Shown piece after piece: positions 24,881-31,935 of a stretch of 42,934 nt of DNA. The DNA comes from Mycolicibacterium palauense (GTDB lineage Bacteria; Actinomycetota; Actinomycetes; Mycobacteriales; Mycobacteriaceae). The position numbers were made by a program, and so were the translations under genes. Under the pieces are notes generated by a model. The model saw only the letters and a program-made list of their open reading frames with translations, was not told where the DNA came from and searched no databases. Location of the stretch: NCBI RefSeq assembly GCF_002592005.1, contig NZ_NVQF01000052.1, positions 1 to 42,934 of the forward strand, read 5' to 3'. Position 1 is the first letter of the stretch, and each line of letters opens with the position of its first letter.

Positions 24881-26095
24881 ATGAGGGAAGCGCCACATGT
24901 GCTGGGCATCGTCCTGGCAGGCGGGGAGGGCAAGCGGCTTTACCCACTGACGGCTGATCGGGCCAAGCCTGCGGTCCCCTTCGGGGGTGGCTACCGGCTG
25001 ATCGATTTCGTGCTGTCGAATCTGGTCAACGCACGGTTTTTGCGGATCTGCGTTCTCACCCAGTACAAGTCGCATTCGCTGGACCGCCACATCTCGCAGA
25101 ACTGGCGGCTGTCGGGGCTGGCGGGGGAGTACATCACCCCGGTCCCCGCGCAGCAGCGTCTCGGGCCGAGGTGGTACACCGGCTCGGCCGACGCCATCTA
25201 CCAGTCGCTGAACCTCATCTACGACGAGGATCCCGACTACATCGTCATCTTCGGTGCCGACCACGTGTACCGGATGGACCCCGAACAGATGGTGCAGCAG
25301 CACATCGACAGCGGGGCCGGGGCGACGGTGGCCGGCATCCGGGCTCCGCGGTCGGAGGCCTCGGCGTTCGGCTGCATCGACGCCGACGAGTCCGGTCGCA
25401 TCCGCGGGTGGGTGGAGAAGCCGGCCAATCCGCCGGGCACCCCGGACGATCCCGATCAGACGTTCGTCTCGATGGGCAACTACATCTTCACCACCAAGGT
25501 TCTCATCGACGCCATCCGCGCCGACGCCGACGACGACCACTCCGATCACGACATGGGCGGCGACATCATTCCCCGTCTGGTCGCCGACGGGATGGCCTCG
25601 GTCTACGACTTCAACAACAACGAGGTGCCCGGGGCCACCGAACGCGACCACGGCTACTGGCGCGATGTCGGGACGCTCGACGCGTTCTACGACGCCCACA
25701 TGGACCTGGTGTCGGTGCATCCGGTCTTCAATCTCTACAACAAGCGCTGGCCGATCCGGGGTGGCTCGGAGAACCTGGCGCCGGCCAAGTTCGTCAACGG
25801 TGGGTCGGCCCAGGAGTCGGTGGTCGGCGCCGGCAGCATCATCTCGGCGTCCTCGGTGCGCAATTCGGTGCTGTCGTCGAACGTCTACGTCGAGGACGGT
25901 GCGATCGTCGACGGCAGCGTCCTGATGCCCGGCGTGCGGGTGGGCCGGGGCGCGGTGGTGCGCAAGGCGATCCTGGACAAGAACGTCGTGGTGGGCCCCG
26001 GTGAGATGGTCGGCGTCGACCTGGAGAAGGACCGTGAGCGGTTCGCGTTGAGCTCGGGCGGCGTCGTCGCGGTCGGCAAGGGCGTCTGGATCTAG
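24881..26095 (+). CDS. glgC: Glucose-1-phosphate adenylyltransferase GlgC
   Basis: A 404-residue ADP-glucose pyrophosphorylase orthologous to Rv1213. The N-terminal nucleotidyltransferase domain has LGIVLAGGEGKRLYPLTADR and AKPAVPFGGGYRLIDF (activator and substrate contacts), the catalytic aspartate in FGADHVYRMD, and SMGNYIFTT. The C-terminal left-handed beta-helix (about 290-404) includes ESVVGAGSIISASSVRNSVL and VRVGRGAVVRKAILDKNVVV. It makes ADP-glucose from ATP and glucose-1-phosphate for glycogen and maltose-1-phosphate synthesis. Divergent from glgM, its main consumer. Leaderless-type start. The 129-base gap after it, before the convergent ABC permease, holds no feature I can name. Confidence 0.97.
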   Translation: MREAPHVLGIVLAGGEGKRLYPLTADRAKPAVPFGGGYRLIDFVLSNLVNARFLRICVLTQYKSHSLDRHISQNWRLSGLAGEYITPVPAQQRLGPRWYTGSADAIYQSLNLIYDEDPDYIVIFGADHVYRMDPEQMVQQHIDSGAGATVAGIRAPRSEASAFGCIDADESGRIRGWVEKPANPPGTPDDPDQTFVSMGNYIFTTKVLIDAIRADADDDHSDHDMGGDIIPRLVADGMASVYDFNNNEVPGATERDHGYWRDVGTLDAFYDAHMDLVSVHPVFNLYNKRWPIRGGSENLAPAKFVNGGSAQESVVGAGSIISASSVRNSVLSSNVYVEDGAIVDGSVLMPGVRVGRGAVVRKAILDKNVVVGPGEMVGVDLEKDRERFALSSGGVVAVGKGVWI

Positions 26096-26224
26096 GGTCC
26101 GGTTTCCGGCCGCCGCAGGATCGCCGACATCCGGCCGTTCTCCATCCACGCCCAGACCGGTCGGCAACTGCTCCATGGCGGTCAAGTGCGGCGTCAAGTA
26201 TGCGGCGGCCCCAGGGGCGCGGGC

Positions 26225-27868
26225 TCAGCGCAGATCGCGGCGCCCGAACGCCGCGGCGCCCAGCCCCAGCAGTGCCACGTCGATCGCCAGCAGCCAGATC
26301 AGCGGCACGGCGGTGAACGTGCCGGTTCCGACGTGCGGGGTGTGGGCGAACGGACCCAGATCCAGCAGCCACTGCGGTGCACCCGAGAGTGAGCCGAGCA
26401 TGTAGACGGCGACGAACCCGACCAGCACACCCCAGGCCACCGGCGTGAACCTCGGAGCGACCCCGAACACGGCGACGGTCACGGCGGCCAGCAGCCACAC
26501 CGCCGGCAGCTGGACGGCGGCCGAGCCCAGCACCCGCGGCAGCACGCCCCCGATATCGCCGGTGGCCGCCCCGTAGGTCAGCCCGGTCACCGCGCCGGCG
26601 AGCAGGATCGCGACTGCGGGGCCGCCCAGCGCGAAGACCGCATGGCTTGCCAGCCAACGGCTTCGGGACACCGCCCCGGCCAGCAGTGTCTCCGCGCGGC
26701 CACCGGACTCCTCCTGGTGCAGCCGCAGGCTCAGCGAGATGGCGAATGCGGCGGCGACCATGCCCAGCATGGTGAAACTGACGACGATGAAGGCCTGCTC
26801 CAGGGCGGAGGTGCCGCCCAGCCGGGCCACGATGTCCCGCGCGGCGGCCGAGTCCGCGATCTGGTCGCCGATCCCGTGCACCACGCTACCGATCATCAGC
26901 CCGTAGAGGCACAGCCCGGCCGTCCACAGCAGCAGGGCGCCGCGGTCGAGCCGCCAGGCCAGGCCCAGCACGCCCGAGAGCGCCGGGCCGGCCGAACCGG
27001 GCCCGGGCCGGTCGGCGATGAGACCGGCGCCGACGTCGCGCCGGGCCAGCAGCAGATAGGCGAGCGCGGTCAGACCACAGGCGGTGACCAGGTGCAGTGC
27101 GAGCACCCACCAGCGTTCCCCGGCGTAGGGCCGCACCAGCAACGACCACCCCAGCGGCGACAGCCACGACACCGTGCCGGATCCGGCGTCGCCGACGGCG
27201 CGCACGGCGTAGGCGGCGGCCAGCGCGCCGAACGCCCACCCGCGGCAGGTCCGGGAGTTCGGGGACAGTTGGGCGGCCACGGCGGCCACCGCGGTGAAGA
27301 CCAGGCCGGAGCCCACCAGGGCCGCGGCGAACGCCAGCGAGCCCGATGCGGGGACGTCGACGGTCAGCAGTCCGGCGAAGCCGATCAGCCCGGTCAGGAT
27401 CGAGGCACCGGAGGCCAGCAGCAACGCCGCGGTCAGGTTCGCGTATCGGCCGACGGCCGTGGAGTCGATCAGTTCGGCGCGGCCGGACTCCTCCTCGGCG
27501 CGGGTGTGCCGGATCACCGTCAGGATCACCGCCACCCCGATCAGCAGATGGAAGATCCCGGCCTTCCAGATGCCGACGGCCCCGAGCGAGTCGTTGTAGA
27601 CGTTGCCGTACATGGCGCGCTGTGCCGGGCTGGCCATGATCGAGGCGGCCATCGCCGCGCGGTCGGCCGCGGTGGGGTAGACCGCGGCCACACTGCCGAT
27701 GTAGACGCTGGCCAGCGGTACCGACAGCAGCAGGATCCACAGTGGTGCCACGATCCGGTCCCGGCGCAGATACAGCCGCAGCAAGGACCACGTCCCGGTG
27801 AACGCCGAGGACGTCGGCGGGGCCCGGTGCGCCGGCGGGCGGGGACGCTCCAGCACCGCGGTGCTCAT
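26225..27868 (-). CDS. ABC exporter permease (Rv1217c-like)
   Basis: A 547-residue membrane protein with about 12 hydrophobic helices in two similar halves. Each half contains an E-x-x-x-G-R-A-E element (HTRAEEESGRAELID near 125 and LHQEESGGRAETLLAG near 380), typical of the antibiotic-exporter permeases in actinobacteria. It pairs with the ATPase encoded just upstream; the ATG overlaps the ATPase stop (ATGA). In M. tuberculosis Rv1217c-Rv1218c is reported to export several drug classes under control of the TetR protein Rv1219c. Substrate here is unknown. The N-terminus MSTAVLERPRPPAHRAP is cytoplasmic and Pro-rich. Confidence 0.9.
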   Translation of the reverse strand: MSTAVLERPRPPAHRAPPTSSAFTGTWSLLRLYLRRDRIVAPLWILLLSVPLASVYIGSVAAVYPTAADRAAMAASIMASPAQRAMYGNVYNDSLGAVGIWKAGIFHLLIGVAVILTVIRHTRAEEESGRAELIDSTAVGRYANLTAALLLASGASILTGLIGFAGLLTVDVPASGSLAFAAALVGSGLVFTAVAAVAAQLSPNSRTCRGWAFGALAAAYAVRAVGDAGSGTVSWLSPLGWSLLVRPYAGERWWVLALHLVTACGLTALAYLLLARRDVGAGLIADRPGPGSAGPALSGVLGLAWRLDRGALLLWTAGLCLYGLMIGSVVHGIGDQIADSAAARDIVARLGGTSALEQAFIVVSFTMLGMVAAAFAISLSLRLHQEESGGRAETLLAGAVSRSRWLASHAVFALGGPAVAILLAGAVTGLTYGAATGDIGGVLPRVLGSAAVQLPAVWLLAAVTVAVFGVAPRFTPVAWGVLVGFVAVYMLGSLSGAPQWLLDLGPFAHTPHVGTGTFTAVPLIWLLAIDVALLGLGAAAFGRRDLR

Positions 27869-28857
27869 GCGCGCACCGCTCGCTCGCGGGCCCTGCCATC
27901 GCCCCTGCCGTCCCCGGTGTCAGCTCCGGTGCCTTCTCCGGTGTCTTCTCCGGTGTTGTAGTGGCGCAGGAACAGGTCCTCCAGCGTGGGCGGGCGGCTC
28001 ACCAGGTCGCGCACCCCGGCGGCACCGAGCACCCTGATCACTTCCCCGAGGCTGGTGCTGTCGACCTGCGCGTGCACGGTGCGTCCGTCGAAGCTGACGT
28101 CGTCGACGCCGGGAATCTCGGCCAGACCCACGGGTGGACCGTCGAGGGTGGCCTGGATCGTCGTCCGGCTCAGGTGACGCATCGACTCCAGGGTCCCGCT
28201 CTCCACGGTGTGCCCGGCCCGGATGATCGTGATCCGGTCGCAGAGCGCCTCGGTCTCGGCGAGGATGTGGCTGGACAACAGCACCGTGGCGCCGCGGTCC
28301 CGGGCCTCGGCCACGCACTGCTGAAAAACGTTCTCCATCAACGGGTCCAGGCCGCTGCTGGGTTCGTCGAGCAGCAGCAGGCGCGCCCGGGAGGCGAACG
28401 CCGAGATCAACGACACCTTCTGCCGGTTGCCCTTGGAGTAGGTGCGGGCCTTCTTGTGCGGGTCCAGGTCGAAGCGTTCGACCAGTTCCGCGCGACGCTT
28501 CTCGTCCAGCCCGCCCCGCATCCGGCCCAGGAGGTCGATCGTCTCCCCGCCGGTCAGCGACGGCCACAGGGTGACGTCGCCGGGCACATAGGCCAGCTCC
28601 CGGTGCAACCGGACGGCGTGGGACCACGGATCCCCGCCCAGCAGCCGGACGTGCCCGGCATCGGCCTTGACCAACCCCAGCAGCACACGGATGGTGGTCG
28701 ACTTGCCCGCGCCGTTGGGGCCGAGGAAGCCGTGGATCTCGCCCTCGGTGACGGTCATGTCGAAACCGTCGAGCGCGCGTACGGAACCGAAGTTCTTGGT
28801 CAGGCCCTGGATGACGATCGGGGTCCGGCTCCGCTCAGACGGCGTGTGCGGGCTCAT
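27865..28857 (-). CDS. ABC exporter ATPase (Rv1218c-like)
   Basis: A 330-residue ATP-binding subunit. Walker A is GPNGAGKST (46-54). The signature is the YSKGNRQKVSL variant seen in this drug-exporter group in place of LSGGQ. Walker B is LLLLDEPSSGLD, followed by LLSSHILAETEALCDR with the switch His. The ATG at 28857 has GGAGGAG upstream and lies 23 bases inside the tetR gene; the longer open frame is Pro/Arg-rich shadow of tetR repeats. The last 30 residues are a low-complexity Thr/Gly/Asp tail encoded by an imperfect 12-bp tandem repeat. It forms an operon tetR-ATPase-permease, so the exporter is under the repressor's direct control. Confidence 0.94.
   Translation of the reverse strand: MSPHTPSERSRTPIVIQGLTKNFGSVRALDGFDMTVTEGEIHGFLGPNGAGKSTTIRVLLGLVKADAGHVRLLGGDPWSHAVRLHRELAYVPGDVTLWPSLTGGETIDLLGRMRGGLDEKRRAELVERFDLDPHKKARTYSKGNRQKVSLISAFASRARLLLLDEPSSGLDPLMENVFQQCVAEARDRGATVLLSSHILAETEALCDRITIIRAGHTVESGTLESMRHLSRTTIQATLDGPPVGLAEIPGVDDVSFDGRTVHAQVDSTSLGEVIRVLGAAGVRDLVSRPPTLEDLFLRHYNTGEDTGEGTGADTGDGRGDGRARERAVRA
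27913..27957. repeat. Imperfect 12-bp in-frame repeat at the ATPase C-terminus
   Basis: About four copies of a CTCCGGTGTCTT-like unit encode repeated Gly-Glu-Asp/Gly-Thr at the end of the ATPase. Confidence 0.7.
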
Positions 28858-29590
28858 CGGCTGCTCCTCCGGTGGACGGGGATTCTGGTGGGCCGGCCTG
28901 GTCGGTGTCGGCTGGCGCGGTCCCGCCGGCGCCCGGGGGCTGTGGGGCCTCTTGGGCCTCTTGGGCCTGTTGGGCCTGTTGGGCACAGAAGGCCTCGTAC
29001 ATCGTGGCGTCGGTCATCAGGCCCTGGGTGTAGAGCTCCAGGGCCGGCAACACCATCTCCGCGGCGTAGTCGCGCAGCACGGTGCGGACGTCCGACGGGT
29101 CCTCGTGCTGCTGCTGGTAGAGCAGAAACGCTCCGGCCCCGGCCAGCGCCAGGAACTTCGCACGGGCCCGCGGGTCGCGGCTGGGCTTGAGGGTGCCCGC
29201 GGTCACCCCCTCGTCCAGATACCGCTCGGCGTTGTCGATCATGTGCCGCCACATGGTGCGGGCCAGCTCGCCGCCGGTCTGCAGGCTGCGCACCAGATAG
29301 GCCATCACGGTGGCATAGGAGTCGATCTCGGCCATCCGGGCCAGCCACGAGGCCGGGTCGGCGTTGCGCAGGGATTCGCTCTTGGAGTCGGCGATCAGGT
29401 CGGCGACGTAGTCGTCGCAGGCCTTGCGCAGCTTCTCCTTGGACCCGAAATGGTGGATGACCAGGCTGGGGCTGACGTCCGCGGCCGTGGCGATCGCGCG
29501 GACGGTGACGTTGAACCCGTCGCGGCCGAACAGCTCGAGCGCGCTGTCGCGAATTCGGGCGGTGGCGGTCAGATCATCGACTGAACGCAT
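28835..29590 (-). CDS. raaS: TetR-family repressor of the ABC exporter (RaaS/Rv1219c-like)
   Basis: A 251-residue TetR regulator. The HTH domain (about 8-55) reads TARIRDSALELFGRDGFNVT then VRAIATAADVSPSLVIHHFG. The ligand domain is all-helical to about residue 210. The C-terminal 45 residues are low complexity, starting with a Q/A/E repeat (QQAQQAQEAQEA) encoded by a 9-bp tandem repeat. Orthologous by context and HTH to Rv1219c, named RaaS in the literature as I recall. Two 16-bp operators overlap its promoter and start codon, and the -10 TAGCGT lies 7 bases before the ATG, giving a leaderless, tightly autoregulated gene. The exporter ATPase gene starts inside its 3' end. Confidence 0.9.
   Translation of the reverse strand: MRSVDDLTATARIRDSALELFGRDGFNVTVRAIATAADVSPSLVIHHFGSKEKLRKACDDYVADLIADSKSESLRNADPASWLARMAEIDSYATVMAYLVRSLQTGGELARTMWRHMIDNAERYLDEGVTAGTLKPSRDPRARAKFLALAGAGAFLLYQQQHEDPSDVRTVLRDYAAEMVLPALELYTQGLMTDATMYEAFCAQQAQQAQEAQEAPQPPGAGGTAPADTDQAGPPESPSTGGAADEPAHAV
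28944..28984. repeat. 9-bp in-frame tandem repeat near the tetR 3' end
   Basis: Four to five copies of GGGCCTCTT/GGGCCTGTT encode the Gln-Ala-Gln/Glu repeat in the TetR tail. On the plus strand it would read as Leu-Gly repeats. Confidence 0.85.
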
Positions 29591-29616
29591 GTTTAGGACG
29601 CTAAACGCGCGTTCAG
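29581..29616. promoter_or_regulatory. Two tandem TetR operators
   Basis: CTGAACGCATGTTTAG (29581-29596) and CTAAACGCGCGTTCAG (29601-29616) are each near-perfect 16-bp palindromes with consensus CTRAACGCRYGTTYAG, 20 bases apart centre to centre. The first covers the tetR start codon; the second lies between its -35 and -10. Confidence 0.75.
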
Positions 29617-29627
29617 TGTCGTGTCAA
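29591..29627 (-). promoter_or_regulatory. tetR promoter (leaderless)
   Basis: On the minus strand, -35 TTGACA (29622-29627), an 18-base spacer, -10 TAGCGT (29598-29603), then 7 bases to the ATG at 29590. Confidence 0.7.
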
Positions 29628-29706
29628 GGGCGTCGTGTCAAGGGCGTCGTGTCACGGGCGCGGTGTCAAGGGCGCCGTGTCAAGGCGCCTGTCAAGGCGC
29701 CGGTCA
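29620..29706. repeat. TTGACA-containing tandem repeat between O-methyltransferase stop and tetR promoter
   Basis: On the minus strand, six units each beginning with TGA (12, 12, 14, 14, 14 and 14 bases, for example TTGACACGACGCCC) run from the O-methyltransferase stop codon to the tetR -35. Most units contain TTGACA or TGACAC, so the -35 hexamer is reiterated. Confidence 0.8.
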
Positions 29707-30414
29707 GGGTTCCTGCGGCGGTATCTCCCGCGCGGCGGCCAGGATGCCGTCACCCAACGGGACCAGGACCGGGGTCAGGCGCTCGTCCTCGGCGATCAGC
29801 CGGGCGGCCTCCCGCACCGCGGTGACCTCGGCGTCGTGGGCGGCCGGGTCGCCGGCGCGGCCACCGAGGGCGGCCCGGTGCACGACGATCACGCCGCCGG
29901 GGCGCAGCAGCCGGATGCCTTCGACCACGAACTCGGGCTGGTCGGCCGGCTCGGCGTCGACGAACACCAGGTCGTAGGACTCGTCGGCCAGCCGGGTCAG
30001 CACCTCCTGGGCGCGGCCGCTGATCAGCCGGGTCCGTGACGGCCCGATGCCGCCCTCACCGAAGGCCTGCTTGGCGGTGCGCTGGTGTTCGGGCTCGATG
30101 TCGATGGTCGTCAGCACGCCGTCGTCACGCATCCCCGACAGCAGCCACAACCCGCTGACGCCCGCGCCGGTGCCCACCTCGACCACCGCCTTGCCGCCGC
30201 TGAGCCTGGCCAGCAGGCTCAGCAGCGCGCCGACGGCCGGTGTCACCGCGCCGGCGCCGATGTCCTCGGCGCGCTCCCGCGCCGCGGCCAGCACGGCGTC
30301 CTCGGTGATCGACCCCTCGGCGTGGGCCAGGACCGCCTCGGCGCGGCTCGGCCGGGGCTGAGCCGGGGACTGGGCCGGGGTCTGCTCAGCCGGGGGATCA
30401 TCAGTTGTGGCCAT
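29704..30414 (-). CDS. SAM-dependent O-methyltransferase (Rv1220c-like)
   Basis: A 236-residue class I methyltransferase of the caffeoyl-CoA/catechol O-methyltransferase type. After a Pro/Gln-rich N-terminus, the core has AVVEVGTGAGVSGLWLLSGM (motif I, SAM binding), LTTIDIEPEHQ (motif II acid), YDLVFVDAEPADQPEFV (metal-site aspartate) and LLRPGGVIVVHRAALGG. Substrate is unknown; the orthologue Rv1220c sits in the same place, upstream of sigE in the opposite direction. The start at 30414 is 6 bases after TACGCT, so leaderless initiation is likely. A tandem repeat begins exactly at its stop codon and extends to the tetR promoter. Confidence 0.9.
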   Translation of the reverse strand: MATTDDPPAEQTPAQSPAQPRPSRAEAVLAHAEGSITEDAVLAAARERAEDIGAGAVTPAVGALLSLLARLSGGKAVVEVGTGAGVSGLWLLSGMRDDGVLTTIDIEPEHQRTAKQAFGEGGIGPSRTRLISGRAQEVLTRLADESYDLVFVDAEPADQPEFVVEGIRLLRPGGVIVVHRAALGGRAGDPAAHDAEVTAVREAARLIAEDERLTPVLVPLGDGILAAAREIPPQEP

Positions 30415-30426
30415 TCCCGCAGCGTA
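30415..30426 (-). promoter_or_regulatory. Leaderless promoter -10 of the O-methyltransferase
   Basis: Minus-strand TACGCT (30421-30426), 6 bases, then the ATG at 30414. Confidence 0.5.
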
Positions 30427-30490
30427 GAGGCAATGCGTGCGGCGCGGGAGCAGGCGCGCCCGCAAAGGCCCGCCCCGCGGGGCGGCATAC

Positions 30491-30530
30491 CGACCACGAT
30501 TTCGACCGCGATTCCGACCGCGATTCCGAC
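30491..30530. repeat. 12-bp tandem repeat in the sigE upstream region
   Basis: CGACCACGATTT, then two copies of CGACCGCGATTC and a final CGAC, in the 250-base gap between the O-methyltransferase and sigE starts. Confidence 0.8.
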
Positions 30531-30599
30531 ACGCCCGCCGGTGCGGGCGAACGCCGGCGATTTCGGCCGCATCGTCGCAGCGTGCCGGGGCCCCGCCGG

Positions 30600-30622
30600 G
30601 TTTCTCAGGAAACGTTCAGTTT
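30600..30622 (+). promoter_or_regulatory. Candidate sigE control element
   Basis: GTTTC-TCAG-GAAAC (30600-30613) is a perfect inverted repeat and overlaps the direct repeat CTCAGG/TTCAGT (about 30604-30620), which resembles the loosely conserved MprA box reported upstream of mycobacterial sigE. GGAAAC also resembles an ECF -35. Assignment is tentative. Confidence 0.35.
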
Positions 30623-30664
30623 GCTCATATGCCCAGCACACGCCCATGGACGACGGTATTGCGC

Positions 30665-31438
30665 ATGGATCGCGGCAGTCGGTTTCCCGGGAATAGCTCG
30701 CGGCGGGTGGATGTTGCCACAGGCGACGTTCGCGACGATCTGCCGATCCGAAACGGCAGCCCGAGCCAGGAGGACACGACGACCAGCGCAGTGTTCGCGC
30801 CCACCACCATGTCGCACCCGGAGCAGCACCATCCCGCCACCGGCTGGGTGGAGACCCCCGACGAGCCGCAGGGCACCGCGGTGTTCGACGCCACCGGGGA
30901 CAAGTCGGCCATGCCGTCCTGGGACGAGTTGGTGCGCCAGCACGCCGATCGCGTCTACCGGCTCGCCTACCGGCTGTCCGGCAACCAGCACGACGCCGAG
31001 GACCTCACGCAGGAGACCTTCATCCGGGTGTTCCGCTCGGTGCAGAACTACCAGCCCGGCACCTTCGAGGGTTGGCTGCACCGCATCACCACCAACCTGT
31101 TCCTCGACATGGTGCGCCGGCGTGCCCGCATCCGCATGGAGGCGCTGCCCGAGGATTACGACCGGGTGCCCGCCGACGAGCCCAACCCCGAGCAGATCTT
31201 CCACGACTCGCGCCTGGGCGCCGATCTGCAGGCCGCGCTGGATTCACTGGCCCCGGAGTTCCGCGCCGCGGTCGTCCTGTGCGATATCGAGGGATTGTCC
31301 TATGAGGAGATCGGCGCGACGCTCGGAGTCAAGCTCGGCACGGTGCGCAGCCGCATCCACCGCGGCCGGCAGGCGATCCGCGACTACCTCGCAGCACATT
31401 CACAGGATCACGAAAGCGCGGTCGCTGCGCGCGGTTGA
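30665..31438 (+). CDS. sigE: ECF RNA polymerase sigma factor SigE
   Basis: A 257-residue ECF sigma factor, the mycobacterial envelope-stress sigma orthologous to Rv1221. Sigma region 2 spans MPSWDELVRQHADRVYRLAY through DAEDLTQETFIRVFRSVQNY and EGWLHRITTNLFLDMVRRRA; region 4 contains PEFRAAVVLCDIEGLSYEEI then GATLGVKLGTVRSRIHRGRQ. The ATG at 30665 gives exactly the length of the M. tuberculosis protein and a comparable acidic N-terminal extension (VRDDLPIRN). ATG 30809 (MSHPEQ) is a shorter alternative, and alternative starts are known for this gene. The open frame upstream to 30437 is repeat-derived Arg/Phe/Pro sequence and is rejected. It is followed by its anti-sigma factor and by stress effectors htrA and tatB. 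Confidence 0.94.
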   Translation: MDRGSRFPGNSSRRVDVATGDVRDDLPIRNGSPSQEDTTTSAVFAPTTMSHPEQHHPATGWVETPDEPQGTAVFDATGDKSAMPSWDELVRQHADRVYRLAYRLSGNQHDAEDLTQETFIRVFRSVQNYQPGTFEGWLHRITTNLFLDMVRRRARIRMEALPEDYDRVPADEPNPEQIFHDSRLGADLQAALDSLAPEFRAAVVLCDIEGLSYEEIGATLGVKLGTVRSRIHRGRQAIRDYLAAHSQDHESAVAARG

Positions 31439-31529
31439 CCGTGTTGCCCGCATGTCCGAGGCCGGTTTGCGCGCTACATTCAACAGTGGAGCCGCGCGCA
31501 CAGGGCCGGTCGCGGGAAGGAGTCGGGTG

Positions 31530-31934
31530 ATGGTGGACCGTGGTCACGTGTTCCGCCGGGCGTTCTCCTGGCTGCCCTCCCAGTTCGCCTCCCAGAGCGA
31601 TGCCCCGGTGGGGGCGCCGCGCCAGTTCGGGTCCACCGAGCACCTGTCCACCGAGGCCGTGGCCGCCTATGTCGACGGCGAGCTGCGCATGGGGGCCCAC
31701 ATGCGCGCCGCCCATCACCTCTCGCTGTGCGCCGAGTGCGCCGCCGAGGTCGAGGCGCAGCAGCAGGCGCGCACGGCGCTGCGGGACTCCTGTCCCATTC
31801 ACATCCCCAGTTCGCTGATGGGGTTGCTGTCCCAGATTCCCCACGCGCCGCTGGCGCCCACCGACAACCGGCCGGAGCCCACCGACGACCGGCTCCCCGA
31901 CGACACCCCGCGGACCCGGCGTCGGCGCCGGTAG
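31530..31934 (+). CDS. rseA: Anti-sigma-E factor RseA
   Basis: A 134-residue zinc-associated anti-sigma factor orthologous to Rv1222. MVDRGHVFRRAFSWLPSQFA opens the protein. The sigma-binding domain has LSTEAVAAYVDGELRMGAHM and the zinc motif HHLSLCAECAAEV (H-x3-C-x2-C). The short C-terminal region is Pro/Asp/Arg-rich and ends in an Arg run; there is no transmembrane helix. GGAAGGAG lies 7 bases before the ATG. It sits 91 bases after sigE and one base before htrA. In M. tuberculosis RseA is degraded by ClpC1P2 after PknB phosphorylation, releasing SigE. Confidence 0.93.
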   Translation: MVDRGHVFRRAFSWLPSQFASQSDAPVGAPRQFGSTEHLSTEAVAAYVDGELRMGAHMRAAHHLSLCAECAAEVEAQQQARTALRDSCPIHIPSSLMGLLSQIPHAPLAPTDNRPEPTDDRLPDDTPRTRRRRR

Positions 31935-31935
31935 G

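Noticed and set aside
26225..27961. Several plus-strand frames of over 400 codons opposite the ABC permease and other genes
   Set aside because: High-GC shadow frames with Arg/Gly/Pro-rich translations and no motifs; the opposite strand carries recognised genes.
30437..30664. N-terminal extension of SigE with repeated Arg-Pro-Arg-Phe
   Set aside because: The region is a noncoding 12-bp tandem repeat and upstream control DNA; the ATG at 30665 gives the expected 257 residues.
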